NCBI GenBank assembly: GCA_902524345.1
Contig: CABZCX010000004.1
Coordinates: 39,334 to 103,333, forward strand
Direction of reading: 5' to 3'
Source of the DNA: an uncultured Pelagibacteraceae bacterium
Lineage (GTDB): Bacteria > Pseudomonadota > Alphaproteobacteria > Pelagibacterales > Pelagibacteraceae
DNA length: 64,000 nt
Position 1 is the first letter of the stretch; each line of letters begins with the position of its first letter. Shown here one piece after another: positions 30,925-42,331 of the stretch. Position numbers and translations under genes: made by a program. Below the pieces are notes generated by a model. It did no database searches. It was not told the origin of the DNA and was given only the letters and a program-made list of their open reading frames with translations.

Positions 30925-31815
30925 ATGATAGCTTTTAACAAATATTATAATCAATTCAATATTCTATCAGTTTCATTGGTAGTCATTTCATTATTATTTT
31001 TGATATTCAAAGGTTTAAATTTTGGAATTGATTTTAAAGGTGGTACTTTAATTGAACTTAGATCATCAGACTCAAAAGTAAATGTATCTTCATTAAGAGA
31101 TAAATTTAATCAAATGAACTTAGGTGATATTTCAGTAAAAAAATTTGGCAATGATACCGATTATTTAATAAAATTTGAAAACAAAGATAGTAAAAAAAAT
31201 ATTATTGAAGATATTAAAAAAGATTTAATTGGTTCATTTGGAAATAATATAGATTTTAGAAGAGTAGAAAATGTTGGCCCTAAGGTTAGTGCTGAATTAT
31301 TAAAGTCTGGTATTATTGCCATTTCAGTGGCTTTAGCTTTAATGCTAATATATATTTGGATAAGATTTGAATGGCAATTTAGTCTTGGTGCTATTTGTGC
31401 ATTATTTCATGATGTAATTGTTACACTTGGCTTATTTTCACTATTAGGTTTGGAAATTAATTTATCAATAATTGCTGCTGTTTTAACAATAGTAGGTTAC
31501 TCGATGAATGATACTGTTGTAATTTTTGATCGTGTTCGTGAAAATTTAAGAAAATATGCTGACATTAAGATATTTGAATTAACAAATATCTCAATCAATG
31601 AAACTTTATCCAGAACTTTAATAACATCAATAACTACACTCTTAGCATTAGTCTCAATTTTTATTTTTGGTGGAGAAATTTTAAAAGGTTTCTCGTTAGC
31701 GATGATCTTTGGTGTTATTTTTGGAACTTATTCCTCAATTTATATAGCGAATACAATTCTGGTGAGACTAAATGTTTCTCAAAAAACTATTCTAAAAGAT
31801 GAGGAAAAAAATTAA
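30925..31815 (+). CDS. secF: Protein translocase subunit SecF
   Basis: FGIDFKGGTLIEL, VGYSMNDTVVIFDRVREN. Confidence 0.95.
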   Translation: MIAFNKYYNQFNILSVSLVVISLLFLIFKGLNFGIDFKGGTLIELRSSDSKVNVSSLRDKFNQMNLGDISVKKFGNDTDYLIKFENKDSKKNIIEDIKKDLIGSFGNNIDFRRVENVGPKVSAELLKSGIIAISVALALMLIYIWIRFEWQFSLGAICALFHDVIVTLGLFSLLGLEINLSIIAAVLTIVGYSMNDTVVIFDRVRENLRKYADIKIFELTNISINETLSRTLITSITTLLALVSIFIFGGEILKGFSLAMIFGVIFGTYSSIYIANTILVRLNVSQKTILKDEEKN

Positions 31816-32414
31816 TATAAATTTTGTGCTATAACCATCGTTAGTAACATTGGTATAGACAATAAAGTGTTTGTTCTAGAAAACAACATTGCAGTCTTAG
31901 CTGATTTAGCTTTTAAGTCTGGATCAGCTTCAACAATACCCAGAGCTCTTTTTTGATTGGGCCAGATAACAAACCAAACATTAAATGCCATTATCAAACC
32001 AAGCCACATACCAATACCTATAGCTGTATGTTTTGGAACACCTGATCCAATACTTAAGGTCATGGCATCATGTAAATACCCATTAAGTCCTGCTAGGATT
32101 AATCCAGAGATTACAGTAAATGCAGCAGCCCATCTAAAGTAAAATAATGCTGCGGGAGCAATAACTTTTCCAATAGCCGGTTTCTGTTCATCAGGTATTT
32201 TTCCCATATTGGGAATTTGAACAAAGTTAAAGTACCACAATAAACCAATCCACATAATTCCAACTAAAACGTGCGTATATCGAGCAATCCAACTCCAAAA
32301 AAGAGTGTCAAAGCTAAATCCTCCATTTAAGTAAAATAAACCAAGAAATAAAATTATAGCTATAGCGATTGACGTATGAATCGTTTTAGATAATGATGAT
32401 AGTAAATTAATCAC
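31812..32414 (-). CDS. Urate hydroxylase PuuD-like membrane protein (short form)
   Basis: Multi-TM; WIARYTHVLVGIMWIGLLWYFNFVQIP, APAALFYFRWAA; no cytochrome c motif seen. Confidence 0.65.
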   Translation of the reverse strand: MINLLSSLSKTIHTSIAIAIILFLGLFYLNGGFSFDTLFWSWIARYTHVLVGIMWIGLLWYFNFVQIPNMGKIPDEQKPAIGKVIAPAALFYFRWAAAFTVISGLILAGLNGYLHDAMTLSIGSGVPKHTAIGIGMWLGLIMAFNVWFVIWPNQKRALGIVEADPDLKAKSAKTAMLFSRTNTLLSIPMLLTMVIAQNLY

Positions 32415-32461
32415 AATAAATTATTTATATCAAATTCAACTTAAATTTACTAATATTTTTT

Positions 32462-35317
32462 CTAGTTTAAAAGTGGCTTTAAAAATTTTCCTGTATAACT
32501 ACTGTCTACCTTACAAATTTCCTCGGGTTTACCCTCTGCGATGATTTTACCTCCTTTTACTCCACCCTCTGGGCCCATATCAACAATATAATCAGCAGTT
32601 TTTATTACATCAAGATTATGTTCGATCACAACGACAGTATTTCCAAGAGCGACAAATGTATGCAAAATTTCTAATAGCTTTTTTATGTCGTGCTGATGTA
32701 AACCAGTAGTTGGCTCATCAAGTATATACATTGTACGACCAGTTGATCTTTTTGATAATTCTTTTGCAAGTTTTATTCTTTGTGCTTCTCCACCAGAGAG
32801 TGTGGTAGCTTGTTGTCCAATTTTTATATAACCTAATCCAACTTTTTTCAGAGTAAGTAATTTAGTCTTTATATTTGTAATATTTTCAAAATATTCACAT
32901 CCCTCATCAACAGTCATATTTAAAACATCAGCAATACTTTTATCTTTAAATTTTATCTCTAAAGTCTCACGATTATATCTTGTACCTTTACACTCATCAC
33001 ATTGGATATACACATCTGGGAGAAAGTGCATTTCATATGTTATAACTCCATCACCTTCGCAAGCTTCACATCTTCCACCTTTAACATTGAAAGAAAATCT
33101 ACCAGGTTTGTAACCTCGGGATTTAGATTCAGGCAATGATGTAAACCAGTCTCTTATTGGTCCAAAAGCACCAGTATATGTTGCTGGATTTGATCTTGGA
33201 GTACGGCCAATAGGTGATTGATCTATATCAATTACTTTATCTATTAATTCCGTACCTTTAAAATTTTTAAATGGTTTTGGAATTTTTCTAGATTTGTTAT
33301 TATTTAAGGTAAGATTCAGAGCATTATAAAGTGTTTGCAAAACTAAAGTAGACTTTCCACTACCTGATACGCCAGTTACACATGTCAAACTTCCTAAAGG
33401 TATTTTTAAATTTACATTATCTAAATTATTTCCTGAGGCACCCGTAATTTCTAAAAACCTTCCATTCTTAGCTAATCTTCTTTTTGGAGGTACTATGATT
33501 TTAAATTTATTTGATAAATATTTTCCAGTAATGCTATCTTTGTTTTGACCAATTTCTTCAAAAGTTCCTTGCGCTACAACTTGACCACCTTTATTACCGG
33601 CTTCGGGACCAAGATCAATGATGTGATCAGCGTTTTCCATAGTTTCTGTATCATGTTCAACAACAATGACGGTGTTTCCTAAATCTCTTAACCTTTTTAA
33701 AGCATTAATTAATTTAACATTATCTTTTTGGTGAAGTCCTATAGAAGGTTCATCTAAAACATAGAGCACACCTGTTAACCCTGAACCTATTTGCGAAGCA
33801 AGCCGTATTCTTTGAGATTCGCCGCCGGATAATGTGCCTGACTCTCTTGATAGGGTCAAATAATCAAGACCAACATTTAACAAAAAATCTAATCTCTCAT
33901 TTATCTCTTTTAAGATATGTTCAGCAATTTTAAATTGTTTTTTATTAAGGTTTGTCTGAAGTTCCTTAAACCATTTTGAGGCTTCTAAAATTGATTTTTC
34001 AGTTACTTCACTGATATGTAAACCGTCTATTTTTACACATAAGGCTTCATCTTTAAGTCTATGACCATTACATCTTTCACATTTAGTGTCTGATTGATAC
34101 TGTGAAATTTCCTCTCTTTTCCAATCACTATCAGTTTCTAAATAACGACGTTCAAGATTATTTATGACGCCTTCAAACGATTTCTTATGTGAATATTTTT
34201 CATATCCATCATCGTAAGTAAATTTTATTTCTTCATCATCAGAACCATAAAGTATTATATCTCTTATTTTTTTTGGTAGTTTATTCCATCTTTCATTTAG
34301 AGAAAAATTGTAGTGTTTTGCTAGAGAAGAGAGTGTTTGTGCATAATATAAAGTAGTGGTTTTAGCCCATGGTTCAATTGCACCATCAATGATAGTTTTT
34401 TTTTCATTTGGTATAACCAAGTTAGGGTCTACATTAAGTTTTACACCTATACCCTCACATTCTTCACATGCACCAAACGGACTATTAAAAGAAAATAATC
34501 TTGGTTCAATTTCCTCAATAGTAAATCCACTTTCTGGACAAGCAAATTTAGTTGAGAAGATTAATCTCTCTAATTTTCTAAACTTTTTAGGTAAAGTTTC
34601 ATTTTCATATTCAACGAAAACCAGACCATTTGCTAAATTTATTGATGTTTCAATTCCTTCTGCTAACCGATTACCTAAAGATGAATTAAGTATAATCCTA
34701 TCAACTAAGACATATATATCGTGCTTTATCTTTTTATTAAGTTCAGGAACATTATCTATATCATAAAGTTTATCATCTATTTTAATTTTTCTAAATCCAC
34801 GCTTTTTAAAGCCCAATATTTCTTTTTTGTATTCGCCTTTACGTCCTCTTACTACCGGAGCAAATAAATAAATTGTTGATTTTTTTGGTAATTCTTTAAT
34901 CTTATCTACAATTTGAGTAATCGTTTGAGATACTATTGGTTTACCGGTGAAAGGTGAATAGGGAATTCCTGCTCTTGCATAGAGAACTCTCATATAATCA
35001 TAGATTTCAGTAACTGTTGCGACAGTAGATCTTGGATTTTTTGAAGTATTCTTTTGCTCTATCGAAATAGCAGGGCTCAAACCTTCAATTAAATCAACAT
35101 TTGGTTTTTTCATTTTGTCTAAGAATTGACGTGCATAAGCTGATAAACTTTCAACGTACCTTCTTTGACCTTCTGCATAAACGGTATCAAATGCTAGCGA
35201 AGATTTTCCAGAGCCAGATAGACCTGTTATAACTACAAATTTGTCTTTAGGTATTTCTAATGAAATATTTTTTAAATTATGCTCTTTAGCCCCCTTAATA
35301 AGTATCTTTTTCATCAT
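32462..35317 (-). CDS. uvrA: Excinuclease ABC subunit A
   Basis: [41 protein letters not shown] zinc motif, two ABC domains. Confidence 0.97.
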   Translation of the reverse strand: MMKKILIKGAKEHNLKNISLEIPKDKFVVITGLSGSGKSSLAFDTVYAEGQRRYVESLSAYARQFLDKMKKPNVDLIEGLSPAISIEQKNTSKNPRSTVATVTEIYDYMRVLYARAGIPYSPFTGKPIVSQTITQIVDKIKELPKKSTIYLFAPVVRGRKGEYKKEILGFKKRGFRKIKIDDKLYDIDNVPELNKKIKHDIYVLVDRIILNSSLGNRLAEGIETSINLANGLVFVEYENETLPKKFRKLERLIFSTKFACPESGFTIEEIEPRLFSFNSPFGACEECEGIGVKLNVDPNLVIPNEKKTIIDGAIEPWAKTTTLYYAQTLSSLAKHYNFSLNERWNKLPKKIRDIILYGSDDEEIKFTYDDGYEKYSHKKSFEGVINNLERRYLETDSDWKREEISQYQSDTKCERCNGHRLKDEALCVKIDGLHISEVTEKSILEASKWFKELQTNLNKKQFKIAEHILKEINERLDFLLNVGLDYLTLSRESGTLSGGESQRIRLASQIGSGLTGVLYVLDEPSIGLHQKDNVKLINALKRLRDLGNTVIVVEHDTETMENADHIIDLGPEAGNKGGQVVAQGTFEEIGQNKDSITGKYLSNKFKIIVPPKRRLAKNGRFLEITGASGNNLDNVNLKIPLGSLTCVTGVSGSGKSTLVLQTLYNALNLTLNNNKSRKIPKPFKNFKGTELIDKVIDIDQSPIGRTPRSNPATYTGAFGPIRDWFTSLPESKSRGYKPGRFSFNVKGGRCEACEGDGVITYEMHFLPDVYIQCDECKGTRYNRETLEIKFKDKSIADVLNMTVDEGCEYFENITNIKTKLLTLKKVGLGYIKIGQQATTLSGGEAQRIKLAKELSKRSTGRTMYILDEPTTGLHQHDIKKLLEILHTFVALGNTVVVIEHNLDVIKTADYIVDMGPEGGVKGGKIIAEGKPEEICKVDSSYTGKFLKPLLN

Positions 35318-35407
35318 AATTCTTATTGCTTTGACTTAATAAAATTAATATTCAGAGTAAATTGTGATATAAATCTAATTAATTAATAATACAAATATTA
35401 AAATATT

Positions 35408-35863
35408 ATGGCTGGAAGTTTAAATAAAGTACTTTTAATTGGTCGTTTGGGCGCAGACCCTGAAATTAAGCAAATGGTAAATGGAAAAAACGTTGCAAGA
35501 CTTAGTCTTGCTACAAGTCAATCCTGGAAAGATAAAAATTCTGGAGAAAAAAAAGAAAAAACTGAATGGCACCGTGTAGTTGTATTTAATGAGGGTCTTG
35601 TAAATGTTGTTCAACAATATCTTAAAAAGGGAGCTCAAATATATGTTGAGGGACAACTATCTACAAGAAAATGGAAAGACGAACAATCAGGCCAAGATAA
35701 ATTTTCTACTGAGATTATTATTCAAGGATATAATTCTTCACTTACAATGTTGGGTGGAGGCAACTCTGGTGGTGGTATTGCAAATGACAATAATAAATCA
35801 TTGAATAATAATGATGATATGTCTCAGATTTCCAACGAAATGGATGACGAAATTCCATTCTAG
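35408..35863 (+). CDS. ssb: Single-stranded DNA-binding protein
   Basis: OB fold; [18 protein letters not shown]-terminal acidic DDEIPF tail. Confidence 0.96.
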   Translation: MAGSLNKVLLIGRLGADPEIKQMVNGKNVARLSLATSQSWKDKNSGEKKEKTEWHRVVVFNEGLVNVVQQYLKKGAQIYVEGQLSTRKWKDEQSGQDKFSTEIIIQGYNSSLTMLGGGNSGGGIANDNNKSLNNNDDMSQISNEMDDEIPF

Positions 35864-35868
35864 CAATT

Positions 35869-38445
35869 ATGCAAAATTCTGAAAATCAAAACGATAAGAA
35901 TATTAAGTTGATATCTATGCATGACGAGATGAGCTCGTCATATCTATCTTATGCAATGAGTGTTATCGTCAGCCGTGCTCTACCAGATATCAGAGATGGA
36001 TTAAAACCTGTTCATAGAAGAATTTTATATGCAATGTACAAAGGAGGTTATGACTGGTCAAAACAATTTAGAAAATCAGCTAGAATAGTCGGTGATGTAA
36101 TTGGTAAATATCACCCCCATGGAGATCAATCTGTATATGACGCATTAGTTCGGATGGTTCAAGATTTTTCAATGAGTTTACCTTTGATTGAAGGGCAAGG
36201 AAATTTTGGTTCTATAGACGGAGATCCAGCAGCGGCAATGAGATATACTGAGACAAGACTCTCAAAAGTATCTCAGTTTCTTATAGATGATATTGAAAAG
36301 AACACTATTGATTTTAAAAGTAATTATGATGAAACGGAAAAAGAACCAAGCGTTCTTCCTGCTCAATATCCAAATCTTTTAGTTAATGGTGCCGGCGGTA
36401 TAGCAGTTGGAATGGCAACAAGTATTCCACCTCATAATTTGGGAGAAATAATAGATGGAACTTTAGCATTAATTGAAAATAAGGACATTACTGTTAAGCA
36501 ATTAATGAAATTTATACCTGGTCCTGATTTTCCAACGGGTGGAGTAATCATAGGAAAAGATATGATTAAAGAGGGTTACACTAAAGGAAGAGGGTCTTTT
36601 AAAGTCCGTGGTCAAATTTCTATTGAACAAGTGAAGAATGGTAGGGAGAGATTAGTAATAACTTCTATTCCGTATCAAGTTAATAAGTCGGTTTTAAATG
36701 AGAGAATAGCTCAATTGGTAAGAGAAAAAAAAATAGAAGGCATAAGAGATATAAGAGATGAGTCCAACAGGGAAGGGATAAGAGTATCTATAGATTTAAG
36801 AACTGGTGTTGAACCGGAGACAGTCAAAAGACAATTATATAAAAATACTCAAATAGAAAGCTCTTTTGGTTTTAATACTTTAGCAATAGTTGAGGGAAAA
36901 CCTATTACATGTAATTTAAAAGATTTTTTATCCCATTTTTTAAATTTTAGAGAAAGTGTAGTAATCAAAAAAACAAAATTTGATTTGAATAAAGCTGAAG
37001 AAAGAGCACATATATTGATTGGTTTATCTGTGTCAGTTGAAAATTTAGATAAAGTTATAAAAATTATAAGATCATCAAAAAATCCTGAAGAAGCAAAAAG
37101 CTCACTTCTTAAAATTAAATGGAAAATAAATAAATCATTAAAGATGATAAATTTAATTGAAAACAAAACTTCTAAAGGAATGTATTCTTTATCTGAAATT
37201 CAAGTTAATTCAATTTTAGAATTAAGATTACAAAAACTAACTGCACTGGGTATCAATGAAATAGAAATTGAAATAAAAAAACTTTCTGAATTGATAAAAA
37301 AATATAAAAAGATTATTTCTTCAAAAAAAGAATTGTTAAATGTAATTAGCAATGAGTTAAATGATATAAAAGAAAAATTTTCGGTTAAAAGAAGAACAGA
37401 TATTATCGATGCTGTTTTAAATTATGATATTGAGGAAACTATTCAAAAAGAGTCTGTAATAATTACTGTTACTCTTCAAGGCTATATTAAAAGAGGATCT
37501 TTAAATAATATAAAACAACAAAAAAGAGGAGGAAAAGGAAAAACTGGTATTACAACGAGAAATGAAGACTCTGTTGTCCAAACACTATCGGTTAACACCC
37601 ATACATCTGTTTTGTTTTTTTCAACCGAAGGTCTTGTTTACAGAATTAAAGCTTGGAAAATACCGGTTGGATCTTCATCCTCTAAAGGAAAATCTTTATT
37701 CAACATTTTACCTCTCAAAAGTCATCAATCTATAAGCTCTATAATGCCATTTCCTGAGGATTCTGAGTTAAAGAATTACCAGATAGTATTTGCCACGGCT
37801 AATGGAAAGATAAGAAAAAATAGTTTAGAGGATTTTTCTTCAATAAATACGGCAGGTAAAATTGCGATGAAATTGGACAACAATGATAAAATTGTTGGAG
37901 TAAAGATTTGCAAAGAAGATCAAGACATAATACTAAGCACCAAATTTGGAAAGTGCATTAGATTTGAATCAAAAAAATTGAGAGTTTTTAAAGGTAGATC
38001 TTCAAAAGGGATTAAGGGTATTGTTTTATCACCAAATGATCAAATTGTATCATTATCTATCATTGATAACGACAAATATAGTAAAAATGGAAAAAAGAGC
38101 AAAGATGAAAAATCTGAAATTAAAGCAAAAGAAAAATTTATTTTATCGATTACACAAAATGGGTTTGGAAAAAAAACATTGCATACTGATTACAGAGTTA
38201 CGAATAGAGGTGGTAAGGGTATAATAGGAATTGTTAATTCACCAAGAAATGGTGATATTTCATCATCTTTTCCTGTATTTGAAGGAGATGAAATTCTTAT
38301 ATCAACAAACAAAGGTAGAGTTATAAGAGTAGCTGTGAAAGAAATTAGAACCGCTGGAAGAAATACACAAGGTGTAAGAATAATTAAATTATCAGGTGAA
38401 GAAAAAGTAGTTTCAGCAAATAAAATTGATGATAATTTAATTTGA
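35869..38445 (+). CDS. gyrA: DNA gyrase subunit A
   Basis: [63 protein letters not shown]. Confidence 0.97.
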   Translation: MQNSENQNDKNIKLISMHDEMSSSYLSYAMSVIVSRALPDIRDGLKPVHRRILYAMYKGGYDWSKQFRKSARIVGDVIGKYHPHGDQSVYDALVRMVQDFSMSLPLIEGQGNFGSIDGDPAAAMRYTETRLSKVSQFLIDDIEKNTIDFKSNYDETEKEPSVLPAQYPNLLVNGAGGIAVGMATSIPPHNLGEIIDGTLALIENKDITVKQLMKFIPGPDFPTGGVIIGKDMIKEGYTKGRGSFKVRGQISIEQVKNGRERLVITSIPYQVNKSVLNERIAQLVREKKIEGIRDIRDESNREGIRVSIDLRTGVEPETVKRQLYKNTQIESSFGFNTLAIVEGKPITCNLKDFLSHFLNFRESVVIKKTKFDLNKAEERAHILIGLSVSVENLDKVIKIIRSSKNPEEAKSSLLKIKWKINKSLKMINLIENKTSKGMYSLSEIQVNSILELRLQKLTALGINEIEIEIKKLSELIKKYKKIISSKKELLNVISNELNDIKEKFSVKRRTDIIDAVLNYDIEETIQKESVIITVTLQGYIKRGSLNNIKQQKRGGKGKTGITTRNEDSVVQTLSVNTHTSVLFFSTEGLVYRIKAWKIPVGSSSSKGKSLFNILPLKSHQSISSIMPFPEDSELKNYQIVFATANGKIRKNSLEDFSSINTAGKIAMKLDNNDKIVGVKICKEDQDIILSTKFGKCIRFESKKLRVFKGRSSKGIKGIVLSPNDQIVSLSIIDNDKYSKNGKKSKDEKSEIKAKEKFILSITQNGFGKKTLHTDYRVTNRGGKGIIGIVNSPRNGDISSSFPVFEGDEILISTNKGRVIRVAVKEIRTAGRNTQGVRIIKLSGEEKVVSANKIDDNLI

Positions 38446-38939
38446 TGAATAAAATTGCAATTTATCCAGGGACCTTTGATCCAATTACCTATGGTCATAT
38501 AGACGTTATTAAAAAAGGATTAAAATTATTTAATAAAATTATAGTTGCTGTTTCTGATGTTGATAATAAGAATTATCTATTTGATATCGATGAAAGAATA
38601 GAGATTGTTAAAAAGGCACTTTTTTTTGATTTAAAGCTTAATAAGAATAAAATTAATGTAATCGCTTTTAATACTCTAACAACAGATTTATGTAAAAAAA
38701 ATAAAGCTGGTATTATACTAAGAGGGCTTAGAGCAGCTTCAGATTTTGAATATGAGTTCCAACTTGCTGGAATGAATAGGAAGCTTAATAATACTATAGA
38801 AACTGTTTTTTTAATGTCCGATGTTGAAAATCAAATTATTTCATCAAAATTTGTAAAAGAAATTGTAAAATTAAAAGGTAATATTAAAAAATTTACAACT
38901 AAAAGCACTATAAAAGCTTTAGAAAGAAAATATGTTTAA
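38445..38939 (+). CDS. coaD: Phosphopantetheine adenylyltransferase
   Basis: AIYPGTFDPITYGHIDVI, LRGLRAASDFEYEFQLAGMNR; ATG overlaps gyrA TGA. Confidence 0.95.
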   Translation: MNKIAIYPGTFDPITYGHIDVIKKGLKLFNKIIVAVSDVDNKNYLFDIDERIEIVKKALFFDLKLNKNKINVIAFNTLTTDLCKKNKAGIILRGLRAASDFEYEFQLAGMNRKLNNTIETVFLMSDVENQIISSKFVKEIVKLKGNIKKFTTKSTIKALERKYV

Positions 38940-39486
38940 GATAATCTTAAAATTATTTTTTTTATTTTTTGTATTAATTAATCAATCAATATCGGAGGAA
39001 AATATAATGATCTTAAAACTTAAAGATGGTGATGTCAAAATAGAATTATTTGATGATGTGGCCCCAAATCATGTAAAACGAATTAAAGAATTAGCATCAG
39101 CTGGTAAATATGATGGGGTTGTCTTTCATAGAGTAATAGACGGATTTATGGCACAAACAGGTGATGTAAAGTTTGGAAACTCAAATTCTAAAGATTTTAA
39201 TTTAAGTAGGGCTGGAATGGGTGGATCAGATTTACCTGACCTTAACCAAGAATTTAGTAATCTTCCACATGACAGAGGAACTTTATCGATGGCTAGGTCC
39301 TCAAACCCAAATAGTGCTAATAGTCAGTTTTTTATATGTTTTAAACCTGCACCGTTTCTAGATAACCAATATACAGTTTTTGGAAAAGTTATTGAAGGTA
39401 TGGAATTTGTAGACAAAATTAAAAGAGGAGATGAAAATAATAATGGGGCAGTAAGTGATCCAGATAAGATTATAAGTTTTAAATAG
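38932..39486 (+). CDS. Peptidyl-prolyl cis-trans isomerase (cyclophilin), secreted
   Basis: Signal peptide; VVFHRVIDGFMAQTGD, SQFFICFKPAPFLDNQYTVFGKV. Confidence 0.93.
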   Translation: MFKIILKLFFLFFVLINQSISEENIMILKLKDGDVKIELFDDVAPNHVKRIKELASAGKYDGVVFHRVIDGFMAQTGDVKFGNSNSKDFNLSRAGMGGSDLPDLNQEFSNLPHDRGTLSMARSSNPNSANSQFFICFKPAPFLDNQYTVFGKVIEGMEFVDKIKRGDENNNGAVSDPDKIISFK

Positions 39487-39499
39487 TCATAAATTTTAA

Positions 39500-40612
39500 A
39501 TGGATATCAAAAAATTTGTCTTTGAGGTCTCCAAAACTGATAATTATGCTAGAGAGGGCGTAATAAGAACCCATAGAGGTGATATACATACCCCAGCTTT
39601 TATGCCCGTTGGTACACAGGCGACAGTTAAAGCTTGCACAATTAATGATATCAAGAAAACTAATTCAGAAATAATTCTTTGTAATACATATCACTTAATG
39701 ATTAGACCTGGTGTGGAAAGAATTGAAAGAGTAGGCGGATTACACAAATTTATGAACTGCGACCTACCTATACTTACAGATTCAGGAGGTTTTCAGGTTA
39801 TGTCTCTCTCAAAATTAAACAAAATTGATAAGGAAAAGGGTGCAATTTTTAATTCACATATTGATGGAAAAAAATTTGTTTTAAGTCCAGAAAGAAGTAT
39901 TGAAATTCAATTGGGTCTTAATTCAGATATTTGTATGATAATGGATGAATGTCCAAAAAATACGAAAGATTATGATTTAATAAATAATTCTATGAATTTA
40001 TCTTTGTATTGGGCTGAGAGATCCAAGAAAGCTTTTGGATTAAATCCACACAAAGCATTATTTGGAATTATCCAAGGTGGATTATTTGAGGATTTAAGAA
40101 AACAATCTTTGAAAGAACTAGTAAACATAGAATTTGATGGATATGCTGTTGGTGGATTAGCTGTAGGCGAGACACAAAAAGAAATGTTTGGGGTATTAGA
40201 TAGTCTAAAAGATGTTCTTCCACATGAAAAACCTCATTATTTAATGGGTGTTGGTACTCCATCAGATATCCTAGGAGCTGTGATGAGAGGTATTGATATG
40301 TTTGATTGTGTTTTACCAACAAGATCTGGAAGAACTGGTTTAGCTTTTACATGGAATGGAAGAGTTAATATTAGAAATAGCAAATATCAAAATGATGATT
40401 CTCCTCTTGATCCAAGGGTAAAAAATCTTGATTTAAATAAATATTCTAAAAGCTATTTAAATCATTTGTTTAATACAAATGAAATTCTTGGTTCAATGTT
40501 ATTAACTTTACATAATATTAACTTCTATCAAGAATTGATGTCGTTAATAAGAAAAAATATCCGCAATGGCACATTTAAGGAATTTCATGATAAATATGTA
40601 GATAAGTTGTAG
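39500..40612 (+). CDS. tgt: tRNA-guanine transglycosylase
   Basis: TPAFMPVGTQATVKA, ILTDSGGFQVMSL, GGLAVGE, DCVLPTRSGRTG. Confidence 0.96.
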   Translation: MDIKKFVFEVSKTDNYAREGVIRTHRGDIHTPAFMPVGTQATVKACTINDIKKTNSEIILCNTYHLMIRPGVERIERVGGLHKFMNCDLPILTDSGGFQVMSLSKLNKIDKEKGAIFNSHIDGKKFVLSPERSIEIQLGLNSDICMIMDECPKNTKDYDLINNSMNLSLYWAERSKKAFGLNPHKALFGIIQGGLFEDLRKQSLKELVNIEFDGYAVGGLAVGETQKEMFGVLDSLKDVLPHEKPHYLMGVGTPSDILGAVMRGIDMFDCVLPTRSGRTGLAFTWNGRVNIRNSKYQNDDSPLDPRVKNLDLNKYSKSYLNHLFNTNEILGSMLLTLHNINFYQELMSLIRKNIRNGTFKEFHDKYVDKL

Positions 40613-40695
40613 TTAATTAACTTTTTTGTCTCACAAATTGCCATTTGAATTATTCTAATAATTATGTATATACAGTCTCAATCAATATTTTATTT

Positions 40696-40771
<76 letters not shown>

Positions 40772-40775
40772 TATC

Positions 40776-41603
40776 TTAAGATATCTTAAGTGGTGGGTAC
40801 TCTAAAAGTATTTGATTTGTCCACTCGTTAATTTTTTTAATTCTATTCTCAGCAGAGGGATGTGTACTCATAAATTCTGGAGGTGTTTGACCTTTGTTAT
40901 ATTCTTTCATTCTTTCCCAAATTTTTGGGGTTTCTCTGATATCATAACCAGATAAAGAGGAAAATATCATGCCGAGATAATCTGCTTCACTCTCTTGTTT
41001 TCTATTAAAAGGGTTCATTATTCCTAATTGAGATAATAATCCTACTGTATCCATACCTGTGGTTCTATTGATATCAGATAAAACGCCTCCACTTGCAATA
41101 TCGATAATTTTTGTACCAACATTTAATAATGTTCCTCTGCTTGCTCTTTCTACAGAATGCTTTGCTACTGCGTGAGCTATTTCGTGTCCCATTACTGCAG
41201 CCAGACCATTAGTATTTTTTGTAACATCTAATATACCTGTGTAAACTGCAATTTTTCCACCTGGCATACACCATGCGTTTCTAATTTTCTTATTATCAAT
41301 TAATATATATTCCCAATCAAAATATTTTGTAGGATCATCTAATTTAGACTGATAAAAATATTCACTAATTGAATCTTCCATCTTTTGTCCAATATCTTTT
41401 ATTAAATTGAGTGTTTTAGTGTCTTTACTTAATTTTTCTTTTTTTTTAACTTTTTCATAGATTTTTGCTGCTTGGGCATTTAGTTTTGCTTCAGGAATTA
41501 TACTTAACTGTTTTCTTTCAGTAATAGGTGCCGATGCACAGGAATTGAGAATAAAACCGCCACAACTACAGCCAACATATGATAAAAATTTTCTTCTATT
41601 CAT
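40776..41603 (-). CDS. M48-family metalloprotease with twin-arginine/lipobox-like signal
   Basis: HEIAHAVAKHSVERASRGT (HExxH), ESEADYLGM, N-terminal MNRRKFLSYVGCSCGGFILNSCAS. Confidence 0.88.
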   Translation of the reverse strand: MNRRKFLSYVGCSCGGFILNSCASAPITERKQLSIIPEAKLNAQAAKIYEKVKKKEKLSKDTKTLNLIKDIGQKMEDSISEYFYQSKLDDPTKYFDWEYILIDNKKIRNAWCMPGGKIAVYTGILDVTKNTNGLAAVMGHEIAHAVAKHSVERASRGTLLNVGTKIIDIASGGVLSDINRTTGMDTVGLLSQLGIMNPFNRKQESEADYLGMIFSSLSGYDIRETPKIWERMKEYNKGQTPPEFMSTHPSAENRIKKINEWTNQILLEYPPLKIS

Positions 41604-41633
41604 TTTTCTTTAACATTGATATTATATTTATGC

Positions 41634-41711
41634 ATGAATCTAAATAACAAAATTTTATTAGTGTTATTTATAATTGCAATTGTTTTTGTTATTTATTCAA
41701 GTTTTAATTAA
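41634..41711 (+). CDS. Tiny putative single-TM peptide (25 aa)
   Basis: ATG..TAA encoding MNLNNKILLVLFIIAIVFVIYSSFN; 2 nt before the next CDS start; below track length cutoff. Confidence 0.3.
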   Translation: MNLNNKILLVLFIIAIVFVIYSSFN

Positions 41712-41713
41712 TT

Positions 41714-42331
41714 ATGTCAAAAAATAAAAAGAAAAAATCAATAACTTTACTTTTGAGAAACTATTTCATTACGGGAGTAGTTGTTCTTATTCCGATAGGA
41801 TTTACCTTATACCTTAGTAAAGTTCTAATTGGTCTTTCTTCTAAAATTTTGCCTGAAAATATTAACCCAAATAGTTATTTACCATACGAAATTCCAGGTA
41901 TAGAAATTTTAATTTCACTTATATTTATAACTATTGTTGGAGGTTTGTCTTTATCGTTTTTAGGAAAAAGAATTTTAAAACTTATCGATGATCTTTTTAA
42001 AAGAATTCCATTTTTAAGAACTATTTATTCTGCCATAGTTCAGATGACTGAAACATTTTCAAAAAAAGATAACGATAAAAAAAGTGTAGTTTTGATTGAA
42101 TATCCTAGAAAAGGTGTGTGGGCTGTAGGTTTTGCAACAAAAGAAAATACTGGTGAAATGGCAAAAAAAACTAATAAAAAATTGATTAATGTTTTTGTAC
42201 CGACAACTCCGAACCCAACAAGTGGATTTTTATTAATGTTTCCAATAGAGGACGTAATCTATCTAGATATGTCTTTTGAAGAAGCATCTAAATTTATTGT
42301 TTCTGCTGGAACATCTTCAGGTAAAAATTAG
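41714..42331 (+). CDS. DUF502 family membrane protein
   Basis: TGVVVLIPIGFTLYL, RIPFLRTIYSAIVQMTETF, VFVPTTPNPTSGFLLMFP. Confidence 0.88.
   Translation: MSKNKKKKSITLLLRNYFITGVVVLIPIGFTLYLSKVLIGLSSKILPENINPNSYLPYEIPGIEILISLIFITIVGGLSLSFLGKRILKLIDDLFKRIPFLRTIYSAIVQMTETFSKKDNDKKSVVLIEYPRKGVWAVGFATKENTGEMAKKTNKKLINVFVPTTPNPTSGFLLMFPIEDVIYLDMSFEEASKFIVSAGTSSGKN

Noticed and set aside
30417-30941. 174-aa minus-strand ORF inside secD
   Set aside because: Long but antisense to the conserved SecD TM region; no family motif.
34356-34766. 136-aa plus-strand ORF inside uvrA
   Set aside because: Antisense shadow of UvrA.
35318-35407. LexA/SOS box between divergent uvrA and ssb
   Set aside because: No GTTC-N7/8-GTTC or GAAC-N7-GAAC pair found by eye.
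36849-37166. 105-aa minus-strand ORF inside gyrA
   Set aside because: Antisense shadow of GyrA.
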